Positions 1-8,349 of a DNA stretch of 64,000 nt are shown piece by piece. How positions within the stretch are numbered: position 1 is the stretch's first letter; each line of letters begins with the position of its first letter. A program made the translations under genes and the position numbers. Source of the stretch: Oscillospiraceae bacterium (GTDB taxonomy: Bacteria; Bacillota; Clostridia; Oscillospirales; Ruminococcaceae); the NCBI GenBank assembly GCA_024404915.1, contig JAKSPJ010000003.1, positions 62,001-126,000 of the forward strand, read 5' to 3'. The notes beneath the pieces were generated by a model. That model ran no database searches, was not told the origin of the DNA, and worked only from the letters and a program-made list of their open reading frames with translations.

Positions 1-2
1 TA

Positions 3-1295
3 TCATTCTTTCTGTCTATGATAGAATTGGGATGCTTTTTTGATTTCTATATAGTGGGCTACTCAGAGCAGCGGTCCATAGCAGAAATTGCATTGTATGC
101 GGGATACTGGTATATTCCCATTGGTATGATTCTGGCTGCAGCATTGGCTGCACAGAGAATACGAAAAAACAGTGGACATGGTCTGTTTCGCAGGAAGAAA
201 AAGTCCAGGGGGAAGCGGCCGGCTGCAAAGCGTGCAGCAGCATCAGAACAGGCAAAGCAGGATGTGCCTGGCAAGGCCTGGCATTTTCTGTGCAGTCAGC
301 GTGCATTGTGGCTGATTCTGTTTGCCTATGCCATACTGGGTGCACTCTGTTTTCTGATGTTCCGCAACACTTCATCGTCGGATTTGCAGAAGCTTAATGC
401 CAGAAACAAAGTTGGCGAAGCCATAAAACTGATACTGTTTTTCCTGTTGGCACTGTTTGCATCCGCACGGAAGAAACATCATGAGGGTGGGCACGGCATT
501 ACGGATATGACCTGGAAATGGCTCAGCTTTCTTGCCTGTGCGGTGACTGCCGGCGTGTATCTGTTATCCGGCGAATTCGGAAGTGCAATTATCATGGCAG
601 TATTTGCCTGCCTGCTGCTGATTTACTTTTTCAGTGAACGATGGGGCATGGTGGCAGTTGTGGCTGTCATTTCCCTGTACCTCACAGGATTTGCCGCAGA
701 CCGCATATTCCGTTCAGACGGATATCCGCTGTGGATTGTCAACGGCATCGGCATGGAACGCTGGAATCGTCTGTATCATCTGGAGGCATTTCCCCAGGTG
801 CTGGAAATGCGGACTGTACTCCGGAAAAGTGAATGGCTTCGGGGTCTGATTCCCTATAATGTATCCATGACAGGAAAAATCTATACCCGTATCGAGGATT
901 TTTCCTATCTGAATCTGGTATCCGTATTCGGCAGCCTGGTGGCATTCGTGGTAATGGGCTATTATGTGCTTCTGCTGATGCGTGTATTTTATCGCCTGAA
1001 TGATACGCTGCGGAAGAATCACGGCGAAATGAATTGCGTTCAGCAAAATCTTTTTCTGCTGGCACAGTTCATGTGTCTGTATATTGTTGCCCATGCCCTG
1101 ATTCATGTGATTTCCAATCTGACCTTTTTATTCTTTACCGGTGTGCCGCTGCCCTTTATCAGCAAGGGCATCTCCAATCTGGCGGTGGTTCTGGTATGTT
1201 CGGCAGTCATTGTTTATTGTCTGCAATGGGAGGAGCGTTATGCCAAAAGAACAAAACAAGCAATCCGGAAAGCTCGGGCAGCTCGGAAAGCGTAG
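3..1295 (+). CDS. SEDS-family (FtsW/RodA-like) membrane protein, 5' end probably outside the window
   Basis: The reading frame is open to the window edge. The first ATG (18) has no Shine-Dalgarno site, so the true start is probably upstream. Several hydrophobic segments are visible, including a C-terminal block containing GVPLPFISKG, which matches the conserved GIPLPFVSYG region of SEDS glycosyltransferases. LSGEFGSAII resembles the QPDLGTA segment, and IEDFSYLNLVSVFG resembles the TDFIFAVIGEE segment that carries the SEDS catalytic Asp (here D294 counting from position 18). SEDS proteins polymerise lipid II into glycan strands and work with a class B PBP. The next gene overlaps by 56 bases and is PBP-like, the usual SEDS partner. 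A Lys/Arg-rich cytoplasmic loop near the N-terminus is unusual. Family call good; activity unknown. Confidence 0.72.
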   Translation, partial: SFFLSMIELGCFFDFYIVGYSEQRSIAEIALYAGYWYIPIGMILAAALAAQRIRKNSGHGLFRRKKKSRGKRPAAKRAAASEQAKQDVPGKAWHFLCSQRALWLILFAYAILGALCFLMFRNTSSSDLQKLNARNKVGEAIKLILFFLLALFASARKKHHEGGHGITDMTWKWLSFLACAVTAGVYLLSGEFGSAIIMAVFACLLLIYFFSERWGMVAVVAVISLYLTGFAADRIFRSDGYPLWIVNGIGMERWNRLYHLEAFPQVLEMRTVLRKSEWLRGLIPYNVSMTGKIYTRIEDFSYLNLVSVFGSLVAFVVMGYYVLLLMRVFYRLNDTLRKNHGEMNCVQQNLFLLAQFMCLYIVAHALIHVISNLTFLFFTGVPLPFISKGISNLAVVLVCSAVIVYCLQWEERYAKRTKQAIRKARAARKA

Positions 1296-2526
1296 AGTAT
1301 TTCTGACAGCCATTCTGATGCTCTCTGCCGTCTCGGTTGTATGGTTTACGATTCATCCGCTGAAGCAAAGCTATACGGTGACGGAGCAGCCTTCATCATC
1401 CGCTGAAAAAAACGGGGCATCTGTTCCTTATTATGCCATGAATCTGACAAGTACTGCAAGGGCAAATCTTGCAAGGGAGTTCGCAGCGTATAATGTGTAC
1501 TATGCACCGAAAAACTACTACACCATGCTGGGCAGCCTTCTGGACAGCAATCAGCAGGTGATTTACAATATGCAGACGATTGCGAAAAGCTGCCCGGAAG
1601 AAAGCTATGAATTTCATCGTAATCTGCTGTGCATGTATCTGTACGGCGATACGATTTCCGCTGCAGAGCCGATTATGGGCATTGAAGCACTGATGCGCAC
1701 TGCCAATGAGGAGTCGGAGGATTTTATACAGGGCAGTGATGTCTGTCTGACACTGCATTCTGCATTGGAGCAGCCGATTTACGACCTGCTGCAGGACAAC
1801 GGTATTTCCGGCGGATGCATTTTGCAGGATACCGCCACAGGCCGCATTGAGGTGATGACTGCCACAAGCCGTTCTGCGGAAAATCAGAGCGGTACTGTCT
1901 CTGAGGCACTGCGGCAGGAAAAAAGCGGATTGTCGCAGCTGGAGCCCTGCATTTCCCCTGAGGCACTGCATGTGTTCGGACTGGATGCGGGAACTCTGGC
2001 AGAGGTCTTTGATTACCATGCGCTTTCTTCCGTTTCCACGGCATCAGACGGCGAAAACGGAGCAGAAGAGATTCTGCGGTATCATTTTATGACGGATTTT
2101 GACCTGCTGGATGAAAGCGAAGACGGCCGGATCAGTCCGCTGCATCTGAATGCGGTTACACAGCAGATTTTTTCAGGGAAGAAAACCACGCCGATGCTGA
2201 TGGACAGCTTTGTTACAGGAAATGAGAAAACGAAACTGCTGCAGCCGCAATCGGGCGGAAAAATACCGTCAGAGATTCTCAGCAGCTGCCTTGCCGTATA
2301 TGAACAGGAAGAAACCACAGAGGATGCGGTGCTGAAATACCGCATGGATGAACAAAGTGATTTTCTATATGTCACGGGAAGAATTCAGACCAAGGACGGC
2401 AGCAGGGACAAGTGTTTTACACTTTATGCCCGTAATCCACGGGGTGAGAATACACGGAACCGCTGCATTCTGCAGCTGCCGAAATGTATTGCATACTATA
2501 TTGCGCATGAGGAGGAAACAGCATGA
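1240..2526 (+). CDS. PBP2-like transpeptidase-fold protein lacking catalytic motifs
   Basis: Start chosen at ATG 1240 because GGGAGGA (1228-1234) lies just upstream; the gene overlaps its predecessor by 56 bases. An N-terminal membrane anchor (FLTAILMLSAVSVVWF) is followed by an outer domain. SDVCLTLHSALEQ and GGCILQDTATGRIEVM align by eye with the segment of class B PBPs that precedes the active site (VLTID..LQ, GAVV.LDPKTGEILAM), and RISPLHLNAVTQQIFSG with the later ISPLQMA..YA.IANGG segment. The SxxK tetrad position reads EPCISPEAL, and the KTG position reads TGRIQTKDG, so neither catalytic motif survives. It is probably a non-enzymatic partner of the SEDS-like protein. Homology is inferred from motif order, not from an alignment program. 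Confidence 0.6.
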   Translation: MPKEQNKQSGKLGQLGKRRVFLTAILMLSAVSVVWFTIHPLKQSYTVTEQPSSSAEKNGASVPYYAMNLTSTARANLAREFAAYNVYYAPKNYYTMLGSLLDSNQQVIYNMQTIAKSCPEESYEFHRNLLCMYLYGDTISAAEPIMGIEALMRTANEESEDFIQGSDVCLTLHSALEQPIYDLLQDNGISGGCILQDTATGRIEVMTATSRSAENQSGTVSEALRQEKSGLSQLEPCISPEALHVFGLDAGTLAEVFDYHALSSVSTASDGENGAEEILRYHFMTDFDLLDESEDGRISPLHLNAVTQQIFSGKKTTPMLMDSFVTGNEKTKLLQPQSGGKIPSEILSSCLAVYEQEETTEDAVLKYRMDEQSDFLYVTGRIQTKDGSRDKCFTLYARNPRGENTRNRCILQLPKCIAYYIAHEEETA

Positions 2527-3593
2527 TGAAATGGTCAGAAAAGATGAAATTTTTATTCTATCTGGCGGCAATGGCGGTTTATGCCGTGTATACAGCTGTC
2601 CGTATCGGTGTTGTCAGTCTGTATGGTACATTGGCAGAACTGCTGAGCGATCTGACCTCCGGCCAGCTTTCCTTATCAGAATATATTTTCTTTCGGCATG
2701 AACCTGAGCTGAACAGTCTGTATCTGCTGAACCTGATGCGGGGCGTATTCATCCTGGCAGTGATTTATCTGCTTGGCTGGGTGATACAGACTGTGGCTGT
2801 GGAGCGGATTGCTGAAAAGAAAGAGTCGGCTCCCGTACAGCGCAGGATTGTGGAAGAGGAATACGAGGAAGAGGAATATGAAGAGGACGAAGAGGAGGAT
2901 GATGATATGAAATCCGGTTTTGCTTTCGATTTCTTCAGAGACAGAGAAAAAACAGCCCCTCAGAGCCGAAAACCTGTTTCTTCAGAGAAAAATGAAAAAA
3001 CGGCAGTCTTTAATCCCTTTGAAGAATCCGCTTCAGAGCTGCAGTCTGTCAGGGAAGAACCCAGGAGGCAGCAGAATGATTTCTTTAGCAATCTGGGAGA
3101 GGAAGCGGACAATGTACGAGTAATTGTCAAAATTACGCAGTATGATGAAGAACAGAATAAAATTCTTTCCTTCTTCTGCGGAGATACGCTGAAACTGGAG
3201 CGATACAGCACCAAAAACCTGATGACGAATTCTGCGGTAGGTAATCGTGACATCAGACAGTACATCAAGAAAAAACGAAAAGAGCAGGATGTATTCTATG
3301 TATTTCAGATTCGGGAAAGCGCACAGAATCCTGTGGTATTGTGCGGCGATGAGGAGTATGCCGCCCGTCTGGTGGAGGAGAAAATCAGTCTGCGGATTTA
3401 CCGGGAAAAAATGCTGTTTATCACACGGCAGGATGATATCCGTACCATTCAGAATGAGTCCCAGGGTGCCGCTCCTGTATGGGCAGTGGAGGGCATGAAC
3501 AATAACCACTCCCGGACCCGTTCCTATCAGCAGAAATTCTATTGTCTGGATGACGGATTGGAATATGAAGTTGAAGTCCGTATCAAGTTGTGA
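2523..3593 (+). CDS. Two-TM membrane protein with Glu/Asp-rich linker, unknown function
   Basis: The start overlaps the previous stop (ATGATGA), with GAGGAGG upstream, so translation is probably coupled. Hydrophobic segments lie at about residues 8-31 and 66-91. They are followed by a Glu/Asp/Tyr-rich stretch (about 104-128) and a polar linker. A C-terminal soluble domain (about 195-356) is rich in beta-strand-like alternation and basic residues. No family is recognised. Its place between the PBP-like gene and the GTPase suggests a scaffold that links membrane and cytoplasmic parts of the same machine. That role is inference from position only. Confidence 0.7.
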   Translation: MMKWSEKMKFLFYLAAMAVYAVYTAVRIGVVSLYGTLAELLSDLTSGQLSLSEYIFFRHEPELNSLYLLNLMRGVFILAVIYLLGWVIQTVAVERIAEKKESAPVQRRIVEEEYEEEEYEEDEEEDDDMKSGFAFDFFRDREKTAPQSRKPVSSEKNEKTAVFNPFEESASELQSVREEPRRQQNDFFSNLGEEADNVRVIVKITQYDEEQNKILSFFCGDTLKLERYSTKNLMTNSAVGNRDIRQYIKKKRKEQDVFYVFQIRESAQNPVVLCGDEEYAARLVEEKISLRIYREKMLFITRQDDIRTIQNESQGAAPVWAVEGMNNNHSRTRSYQQKFYCLDDGLEYEVEVRIKL

Positions 3594-3607
3594 GGAGGAA
3601 TCCGTCT

Positions 3608-4969
3608 ATGGGAATCTGTAAATATTGTTTTAGCAAGCTGGCACGGCCCTGTTTCGTTTTGCCTGAAAACTGCGGATATGATGCCTATCTGGAAGAAGAT
3701 GCCACATTGCGGAATACGCTGACAAACTACGATGTCACCTGCAGTGCAAAGCGGCTTGTTATTTCACCGGAGGCCATTCGCTGGAAGGATGAAACCCTTT
3801 GGGAGCAGCAGGGCTATCTGGACGGCAAAACAGCGGAAAGAAACATTGAGGATTATATTTTGCTGCGGTCTGCAACGGAAAATGACCTGCAGAATCATGC
3901 TGCAACCATTAATGGAAAGACTGCCCTGATTCGTCCTGTGGACAATGCCCACCAGCCCTTGCTGATTACACAGCTGGCCTGCAGTGAATGCCATACCATT
4001 CTGCCTTACCGCACCTTTTCCGATGATGATACAGAAATACCGGAAATTACCAAGAAGGTATTTCGTGTGGTGCTGGTGGCCAATACCTCCGCAGGAAAAA
4101 CCAATCTGACTGCTGCCATGTATCAGCAATTTATGAATGGCTCTGCCGGGGTAAGCCTTCAGATTTCGGAGCCCCTCTTTGCAGGCTATCATCGTGATAC
4201 CGCAAACAACCTGAACTATCACGGCATTGTGCCCCCCAGTACACAGCACTCTACGCCGCCGCTTTCCGTAACATATGAAAAACAGGGAGGCGGACAGGTG
4301 GCCATTGATGTGGTTGATACCAAGGGCGAAATTACCAGCGTGGTGGATTTGGAGCCTTGTATTCGTGCAGACCTGATTATTCTGCTGATTGATATCCGTG
4401 CGCACGACTCTGCGTCAGGAGACGGCACACAGTCTGCGTCAGGAGACGGCACACAGTCTGCGGACTATATTACGGATATTGAGAAGCTTGCCACATATGT
4501 TTACAAGCTTTCGCAGTATACCGATTTCAAAAAGAGAATCATTGTTGCCTTTTCAAAATGTGATCTCTATGAACAGACTGCTAAAAAATATATGCTGCAT
4601 AACAATCTGATAAATGCATCCGATAAATACCGGCATGCCAATCTGCGTAATCTGCGGAATTACTTGTTTTCCAATGATATGCAGTCCTTTATGAACGAAG
4701 TGTGCGCAGAAATCAATCAGAAATGTGAGGCGTCCCAGCAGATTTCTGAGAATTCCCAGATGGTTGTCAGCAAAATCATGACAGAGCTGCTTGCAAGCTG
4801 TAATAATATTTCCAGCTATCAGACGGATATCATGTGCGTGGCACCGCTGGGCACCGGCACTTTACAGGATGCCGATGGTACAGACAGGGTTGAACAGAAT
4901 AAGCTGAATCCTCGCTATATCACGGAGCTGATAGAACTGATTAAGCTTTACGGAGGTGAGGCAAGGTGA
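3608..4969 (+). CDS. Zinc-ribbon and P-loop GTPase-like protein
   Basis: Start chosen at ATG 3608 (GAGGAGG at 3592-3598); a GTG at 3590 is in frame but would lie on the ribosome site. CxxC pairs at residues 4-7 and 125-128 could form a split zinc ribbon. A GTPase signature follows: Walker A ANTSAGKT (158-165), DTKG in the DxxG position (237-240), and SKCD in the NKxD position (316-319). The order and spacing fit a TRAFAC-class GTPase. Residues DSASGDGTQSASGDGTQSAD lie between DxxG and SKCD and come from a perfect 24-bp tandem duplication. The end overlaps the next gene by 4 bases. Zinc-ribbon GTPases paired with a large partner are known from predicted bacterial conflict systems (work of the Aravind group); membership here is inference. 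Confidence 0.7.
   Translation: MGICKYCFSKLARPCFVLPENCGYDAYLEEDATLRNTLTNYDVTCSAKRLVISPEAIRWKDETLWEQQGYLDGKTAERNIEDYILLRSATENDLQNHAATINGKTALIRPVDNAHQPLLITQLACSECHTILPYRTFSDDDTEIPEITKKVFRVVLVANTSAGKTNLTAAMYQQFMNGSAGVSLQISEPLFAGYHRDTANNLNYHGIVPPSTQHSTPPLSVTYEKQGGGQVAIDVVDTKGEITSVVDLEPCIRADLIILLIDIRAHDSASGDGTQSASGDGTQSADYITDIEKLATYVYKLSQYTDFKKRIIVAFSKCDLYEQTAKKYMLHNNLINASDKYRHANLRNLRNYLFSNDMQSFMNEVCAEINQKCEASQQISENSQMVVSKIMTELLASCNNISSYQTDIMCVAPLGTGTLQDADGTDRVEQNKLNPRYITELIELIKLYGGEAR
4409..4456 (+). repeat. 24-bp perfect tandem duplication inside the GTPase gene
   Basis: Positions 4409-4432 and 4433-4456 are identical, starting TCTGCGTCAGGAGACGG, with a further partial copy TCTGCG at 4457-4462. 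Each unit adds eight residues (SASGDGTQ). The frame is kept, so this is a length-variable insertion in a surface loop, probably made by slipped-strand replication. Confidence 0.95.
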
Positions 4970-7032
4970 TTTATTGCGCCACAAGAACCTCCCGGAGTGA
5001 GGGCTTCCGCTGGGATGACGGCACACCCCAGGAATATCAGCGTGCTTCAGATACGCTGATGGGATGCAGCATATCTGATAAGCCCTATTATGTCATATGC
5101 GGCCATACGCCGCTTCGTGTTACCATTTCCAAGGGACAGAAGGTGGATTCCCGTGAAAACCGCCTGTACACCGCAGAGGAACTGATGGCAGCACCGGAGA
5201 TGGAATACGGGCTGCAATTGCTGTCAGCAATCATCAGCGGTGCCAACGGACAGGGTACTGTCGTGTTCCGCAGTGTGAAACAGTTTGAGGGCGCACTTTG
5301 CTATGCTGCACAGTATCTGCCCCGCTCCCGTACCACTCATGTGATTATCAGCGAAAATGTGCCGGAATCCGGAACCACCATGCTGTTGGTTTACGGCAGA
5401 GAAACCTCTTTGCTGCCTGTGCCGGAATGGATGCAGCTTCTGCCGAGATTTGCGGATTCTGCGGAACCCATTGCCAAATCAGAGGGCGGTGTACCGCTGA
5501 CATATGATATGGTGTATGACGTACTGGTGCAGATGAACAGCCATAATCATAATATTCGTATTCTGTCTTTTATCGCTTTTGCATGCGGCGGAGAAGCGGA
5601 TGTATCCGAGCTAATGGAATATACCGCCTATATGCAGAGCTTTCAGCCCACAAATGACTTGATTTTCCGCTATTTCTGCGCTTTGCCTGATGACCAGATT
5701 GACCCTGTTGCCGTTCTGCCGATTCTCTATGGAATGACGGGTACCAAGGGGGAGCATCTGCTTGCGGAGTATGTGCGGGAATATCTTCCGGCAGAAAAAC
5801 TGCATCGTCTGGGTGAGACAGGCCCGATTCCCAAAGTCAGCACGCTGACCTCCAGCTTTGCCCATGCTGCTGACAGGAATATCGGTGGGTTCTCCCTTGC
5901 TAAGGCAAGTCCTTCAGAATTGTTTGAACTGTATCGATATATCAGAGACAGAGATATGAAGGATGCTGCTTTGCAGAGTATTCTTGCAGAGGATGAGAAC
6001 AGCCGTTCCATGTGCGAAACAGTGCGGGCGGTCCAGGAAAAAGAAAATGGCGACAAACCAGGAAAAGTCAGCGGTATTCTGCCGGCGGTGCTGTACTGGT
6101 ATGATGAAATCAATCGGAAAACCTGTGCGAAAATGTATGGTTCTTCACAGCTCGCAGGAAAGATGATGCATCAGGTGAAGCAGATGATGCTGCCGAAACG
6201 GATGCAGAAACTGGAATATCGTGATGATTTCTATGACCCCAGAACGAAAAATGCCAGACTGAAAGATGTGCGGAATCTGCCGCAGATTCTGCTGGTCGCT
6301 TTGCTGACGGCAGTGTGCCTTTTGTTTGTCGGCGGTGTGTGCGGGTTCTTTATGTCGAAACACCAAAGCCAACCTGCACAGGATGCTTCTCAGAGCACCA
6401 CAACCACGGCAGCAGCATCCGATACTGCTTTGACTACTGCCACAGAAACTACAGCATCAACGGCTGAAACCACAGAGACGACGGCGGCGCAGACGGATGT
6501 GAACCGCACGCAGCTGTGCAGATTGGATGCTGAGGAACAGGCAGAGGCAGAAGCAATGCTGATGGCGCAGAATGGGATTCCCGAGGGATGGAATGTTTCC
6601 CAGGGCGTGGTATACTACAGCGTGAATGGGGATATGAACACCTATATCACAATGAATTTACTGCCGGTGAAAAGATATATGATTCCCTACATCAATGCCT
6701 ATGGCTGCGGTGTCATCTGTCTCGAAAAACAGCCCACCGCATCCCTGCAGCTTTTGGAGACCGTGCCGGGACCCGATGCGGAGACAGCACCTTCTGTCTG
6801 GTTCGATCTGGCACAGATTGAAAATGATTTCAGTGCGCTGACGCAGGAAATACTGCATATGGAACTGCTGTTGCTTGAAAATGGACCATACCGTAAGCTG
6901 GTTTTTGCGAGTGGTGAACATGAAAGCTATGTTCTGCCGTATCATTTTGATGCGGAAGGGGCAAACGGACTGCAGCCGCTGGAAGAAGGAAAAGTATATA
7001 CATTGGACGAGTATTTGCAGTACATCAGTTGA
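4966..7032 (+). CDS. Large single-TM protein with cytoplasmic domain and Thr-rich outer stalk
   Basis: Starts at GTG 4966, overlapping the GTPase stop (GTGA) with CGGAGGTGAG just upstream, so it is translationally coupled. Residues 1-435 are soluble and probably cytoplasmic. One membrane segment (436-463) is followed by a Thr/Ala-rich stalk (about 475-510) and an outer domain to residue 688. With no signal peptide, a type II topology is most likely: N-terminus inside with the GTPase, C-terminus outside. The N-terminal part may be comparable to GTPase-associated proteins that accompany predicted conflict GTPases, but I cannot confirm this. It probably passes a GTPase state across the membrane. 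Confidence 0.68.
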   Translation: MIYCATRTSRSEGFRWDDGTPQEYQRASDTLMGCSISDKPYYVICGHTPLRVTISKGQKVDSRENRLYTAEELMAAPEMEYGLQLLSAIISGANGQGTVVFRSVKQFEGALCYAAQYLPRSRTTHVIISENVPESGTTMLLVYGRETSLLPVPEWMQLLPRFADSAEPIAKSEGGVPLTYDMVYDVLVQMNSHNHNIRILSFIAFACGGEADVSELMEYTAYMQSFQPTNDLIFRYFCALPDDQIDPVAVLPILYGMTGTKGEHLLAEYVREYLPAEKLHRLGETGPIPKVSTLTSSFAHAADRNIGGFSLAKASPSELFELYRYIRDRDMKDAALQSILAEDENSRSMCETVRAVQEKENGDKPGKVSGILPAVLYWYDEINRKTCAKMYGSSQLAGKMMHQVKQMMLPKRMQKLEYRDDFYDPRTKNARLKDVRNLPQILLVALLTAVCLLFVGGVCGFFMSKHQSQPAQDASQSTTTTAAASDTALTTATETTASTAETTETTAAQTDVNRTQLCRLDAEEQAEAEAMLMAQNGIPEGWNVSQGVVYYSVNGDMNTYITMNLLPVKRYMIPYINAYGCGVICLEKQPTASLQLLETVPGPDAETAPSVWFDLAQIENDFSALTQEILHMELLLLENGPYRKLVFASGEHESYVLPYHFDAEGANGLQPLEEGKVYTLDEYLQYIS

Positions 7033-7053
7033 ACAGGAAGGGAGGAACAGCCA

Positions 7054-8154
7054 ATGAAGAGAATGAAACCTGTCGCATTTGCAATGGCCTTGGTAATGCT
7101 TATGCTGACTGCATGCGCACCCAAGCCGAATACGGTGCAGCAGCAGGCTGTGGAGATGGAGTACCGCTATTATCCGATTACGGATCAATATGGAATGACA
7201 GAACCGGATTTGTATTTGCTGGGACAGCTGCAGACGGATTATGATACCATCCGACAGGCGCGAAAACAGCAGCTGGAAACGGAATTGCAGCCGAATGTCT
7301 CCGAACAATTCAATCGTGTGCCCCTGGATCCTGTTTTGCCGGTCAGCCGGTTTTCCCCTCTGGTGTCCCTGCTGTATGAGGAGAATCCTTCCATCAATAT
7401 GAACCCCGTAATCGTCATGCGGAAAATACTGGAAGGCATGCAGGAAGCGGTTGTGCAGGCAGCCGAAACAGAGTATTTCTCATCCGTAATTCCCCTGTCG
7501 GAACCCCATGAAACGGATTTTACAAATGAGGAGCAGTTCATTAAGGAATGTCTGCAAAAGTATTACTATAATATGAATTATCAGATAACATACTCGGAAG
7601 GTGAGAATCTGTATTATGCGTATCTGTTTGATGCACGTTCTCAGCTTTGTGTGCTGGCAGTGTATTTCCGTTTTGATGAATCCAATCGCCTTATTGCGGT
7701 GGGTGAGGACAGTGTATTCTATGATTTGTATGAGATTACCTTGATGGAAGAAGGCAGATTTCTGCCGCTAACAGTACCGCCGGATGTGTCCCAGCTGTCT
7801 GCCATTTACAATGTGCGGACAATGGCACTGGCTATGCTGGGCTGTGCCAATCAGAATGTGCGGCAGGGCTGGCCGGTTGAAGAGGGTGAGCCGGCACAGT
7901 GTGACCATCGTCAGGAACAGCAGTATTATTATGCAGGAGAAGCCGCAGAGGATAATCTGCTGGCGGTGCGCATGATGGAATGGTATGAATTGCAGACGAC
8001 AACCACAACCACAACCACCACAACCACAACTACGACTACCACTACTACAACAACCACCACCACAACAACTACAACCACCACCACAACAACTACTGTTACA
8101 GAAGTGACCACCACAAAAAAGCCCTGGGGACAAGGCATCTTTTTTGACTGGTAA
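7054..8154 (+). CDS. Lipoprotein with C-terminal poly-Thr tract, unknown function
   Basis: The N-terminus is a lipoprotein signal peptide: MKRMK, a hydrophobic core, then lipobox LTAC with the Cys at residue 21. GGGAGGAACAGCC precedes the ATG. A globular region runs to about residue 310. It is followed by an almost pure Thr tract (about 315-347, nucleotides 7996-8096) and the terminal sequence KKPWGQGIFFDW. Thr tracts in ruminococcal exported proteins normally act as stalks between domains; here almost nothing follows, so the tract presents only a short aromatic tail. It is last in the operon, with a terminator 13 bases after the stop. Function not recognised. Confidence 0.7.
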   Translation: MKRMKPVAFAMALVMLMLTACAPKPNTVQQQAVEMEYRYYPITDQYGMTEPDLYLLGQLQTDYDTIRQARKQQLETELQPNVSEQFNRVPLDPVLPVSRFSPLVSLLYEENPSINMNPVIVMRKILEGMQEAVVQAAETEYFSSVIPLSEPHETDFTNEEQFIKECLQKYYYNMNYQITYSEGENLYYAYLFDARSQLCVLAVYFRFDESNRLIAVGEDSVFYDLYEITLMEEGRFLPLTVPPDVSQLSAIYNVRTMALAMLGCANQNVRQGWPVEEGEPAQCDHRQEQQYYYAGEAAEDNLLAVRMMEWYELQTTTTTTTTTTTTTTTTTTTTTTTTTTTTTTTTTVTEVTTTKKPWGQGIFFDW

Positions 8155-8166
8155 TGGAATCTCAGA

Positions 8167-8203
8167 CACCTGCCGCCGGCTTTGGACGGCAGGTGCTTTT
8201 TGT
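8167..8203 (+). terminator. Intrinsic terminator of the SEDS/GTPase operon
   Basis: Perfect 9-bp stem CACCTGCCG (8167-8175) / CGGCAGGTG (8187-8195), followed by CTTTTTGTT. It ends the six-gene cluster just before the pyk promoter. Confidence 0.88.
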
Positions 8204-8205
8204 TA

Positions 8206-8234
8206 TTGACATGATGCCTTCAGTGTGCTATAAT
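8206..8234 (+). promoter_or_regulatory. SigA-type promoter of pyk
   Basis: TTGACA (8206-8211), 17-base spacer, TATAAT (8229-8234): perfect consensus. Transcription would start near 8241, giving a leader of about 110 nt before the pyk ATG at 8350. Confidence 0.92.
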
Positions 8235-8349
8235 AGGAGTGTAAAAGGTACTATTCCACGAGAACATGCTGACAAAAACGACTTCGTACCTGCATCGCCT
8301 GCTCTTGTGGCATTGCCTGAATTCTGGTTTTTAACGGAGGAAAGTATAT

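Noticed and set aside
7929..8138. Long poly-Val reading frame on the minus strand
   Set aside because: It is the complement of the poly-Thr tract (GTG/GTT from CAC/AAC); no start signals. The same holds for 35887-36186.
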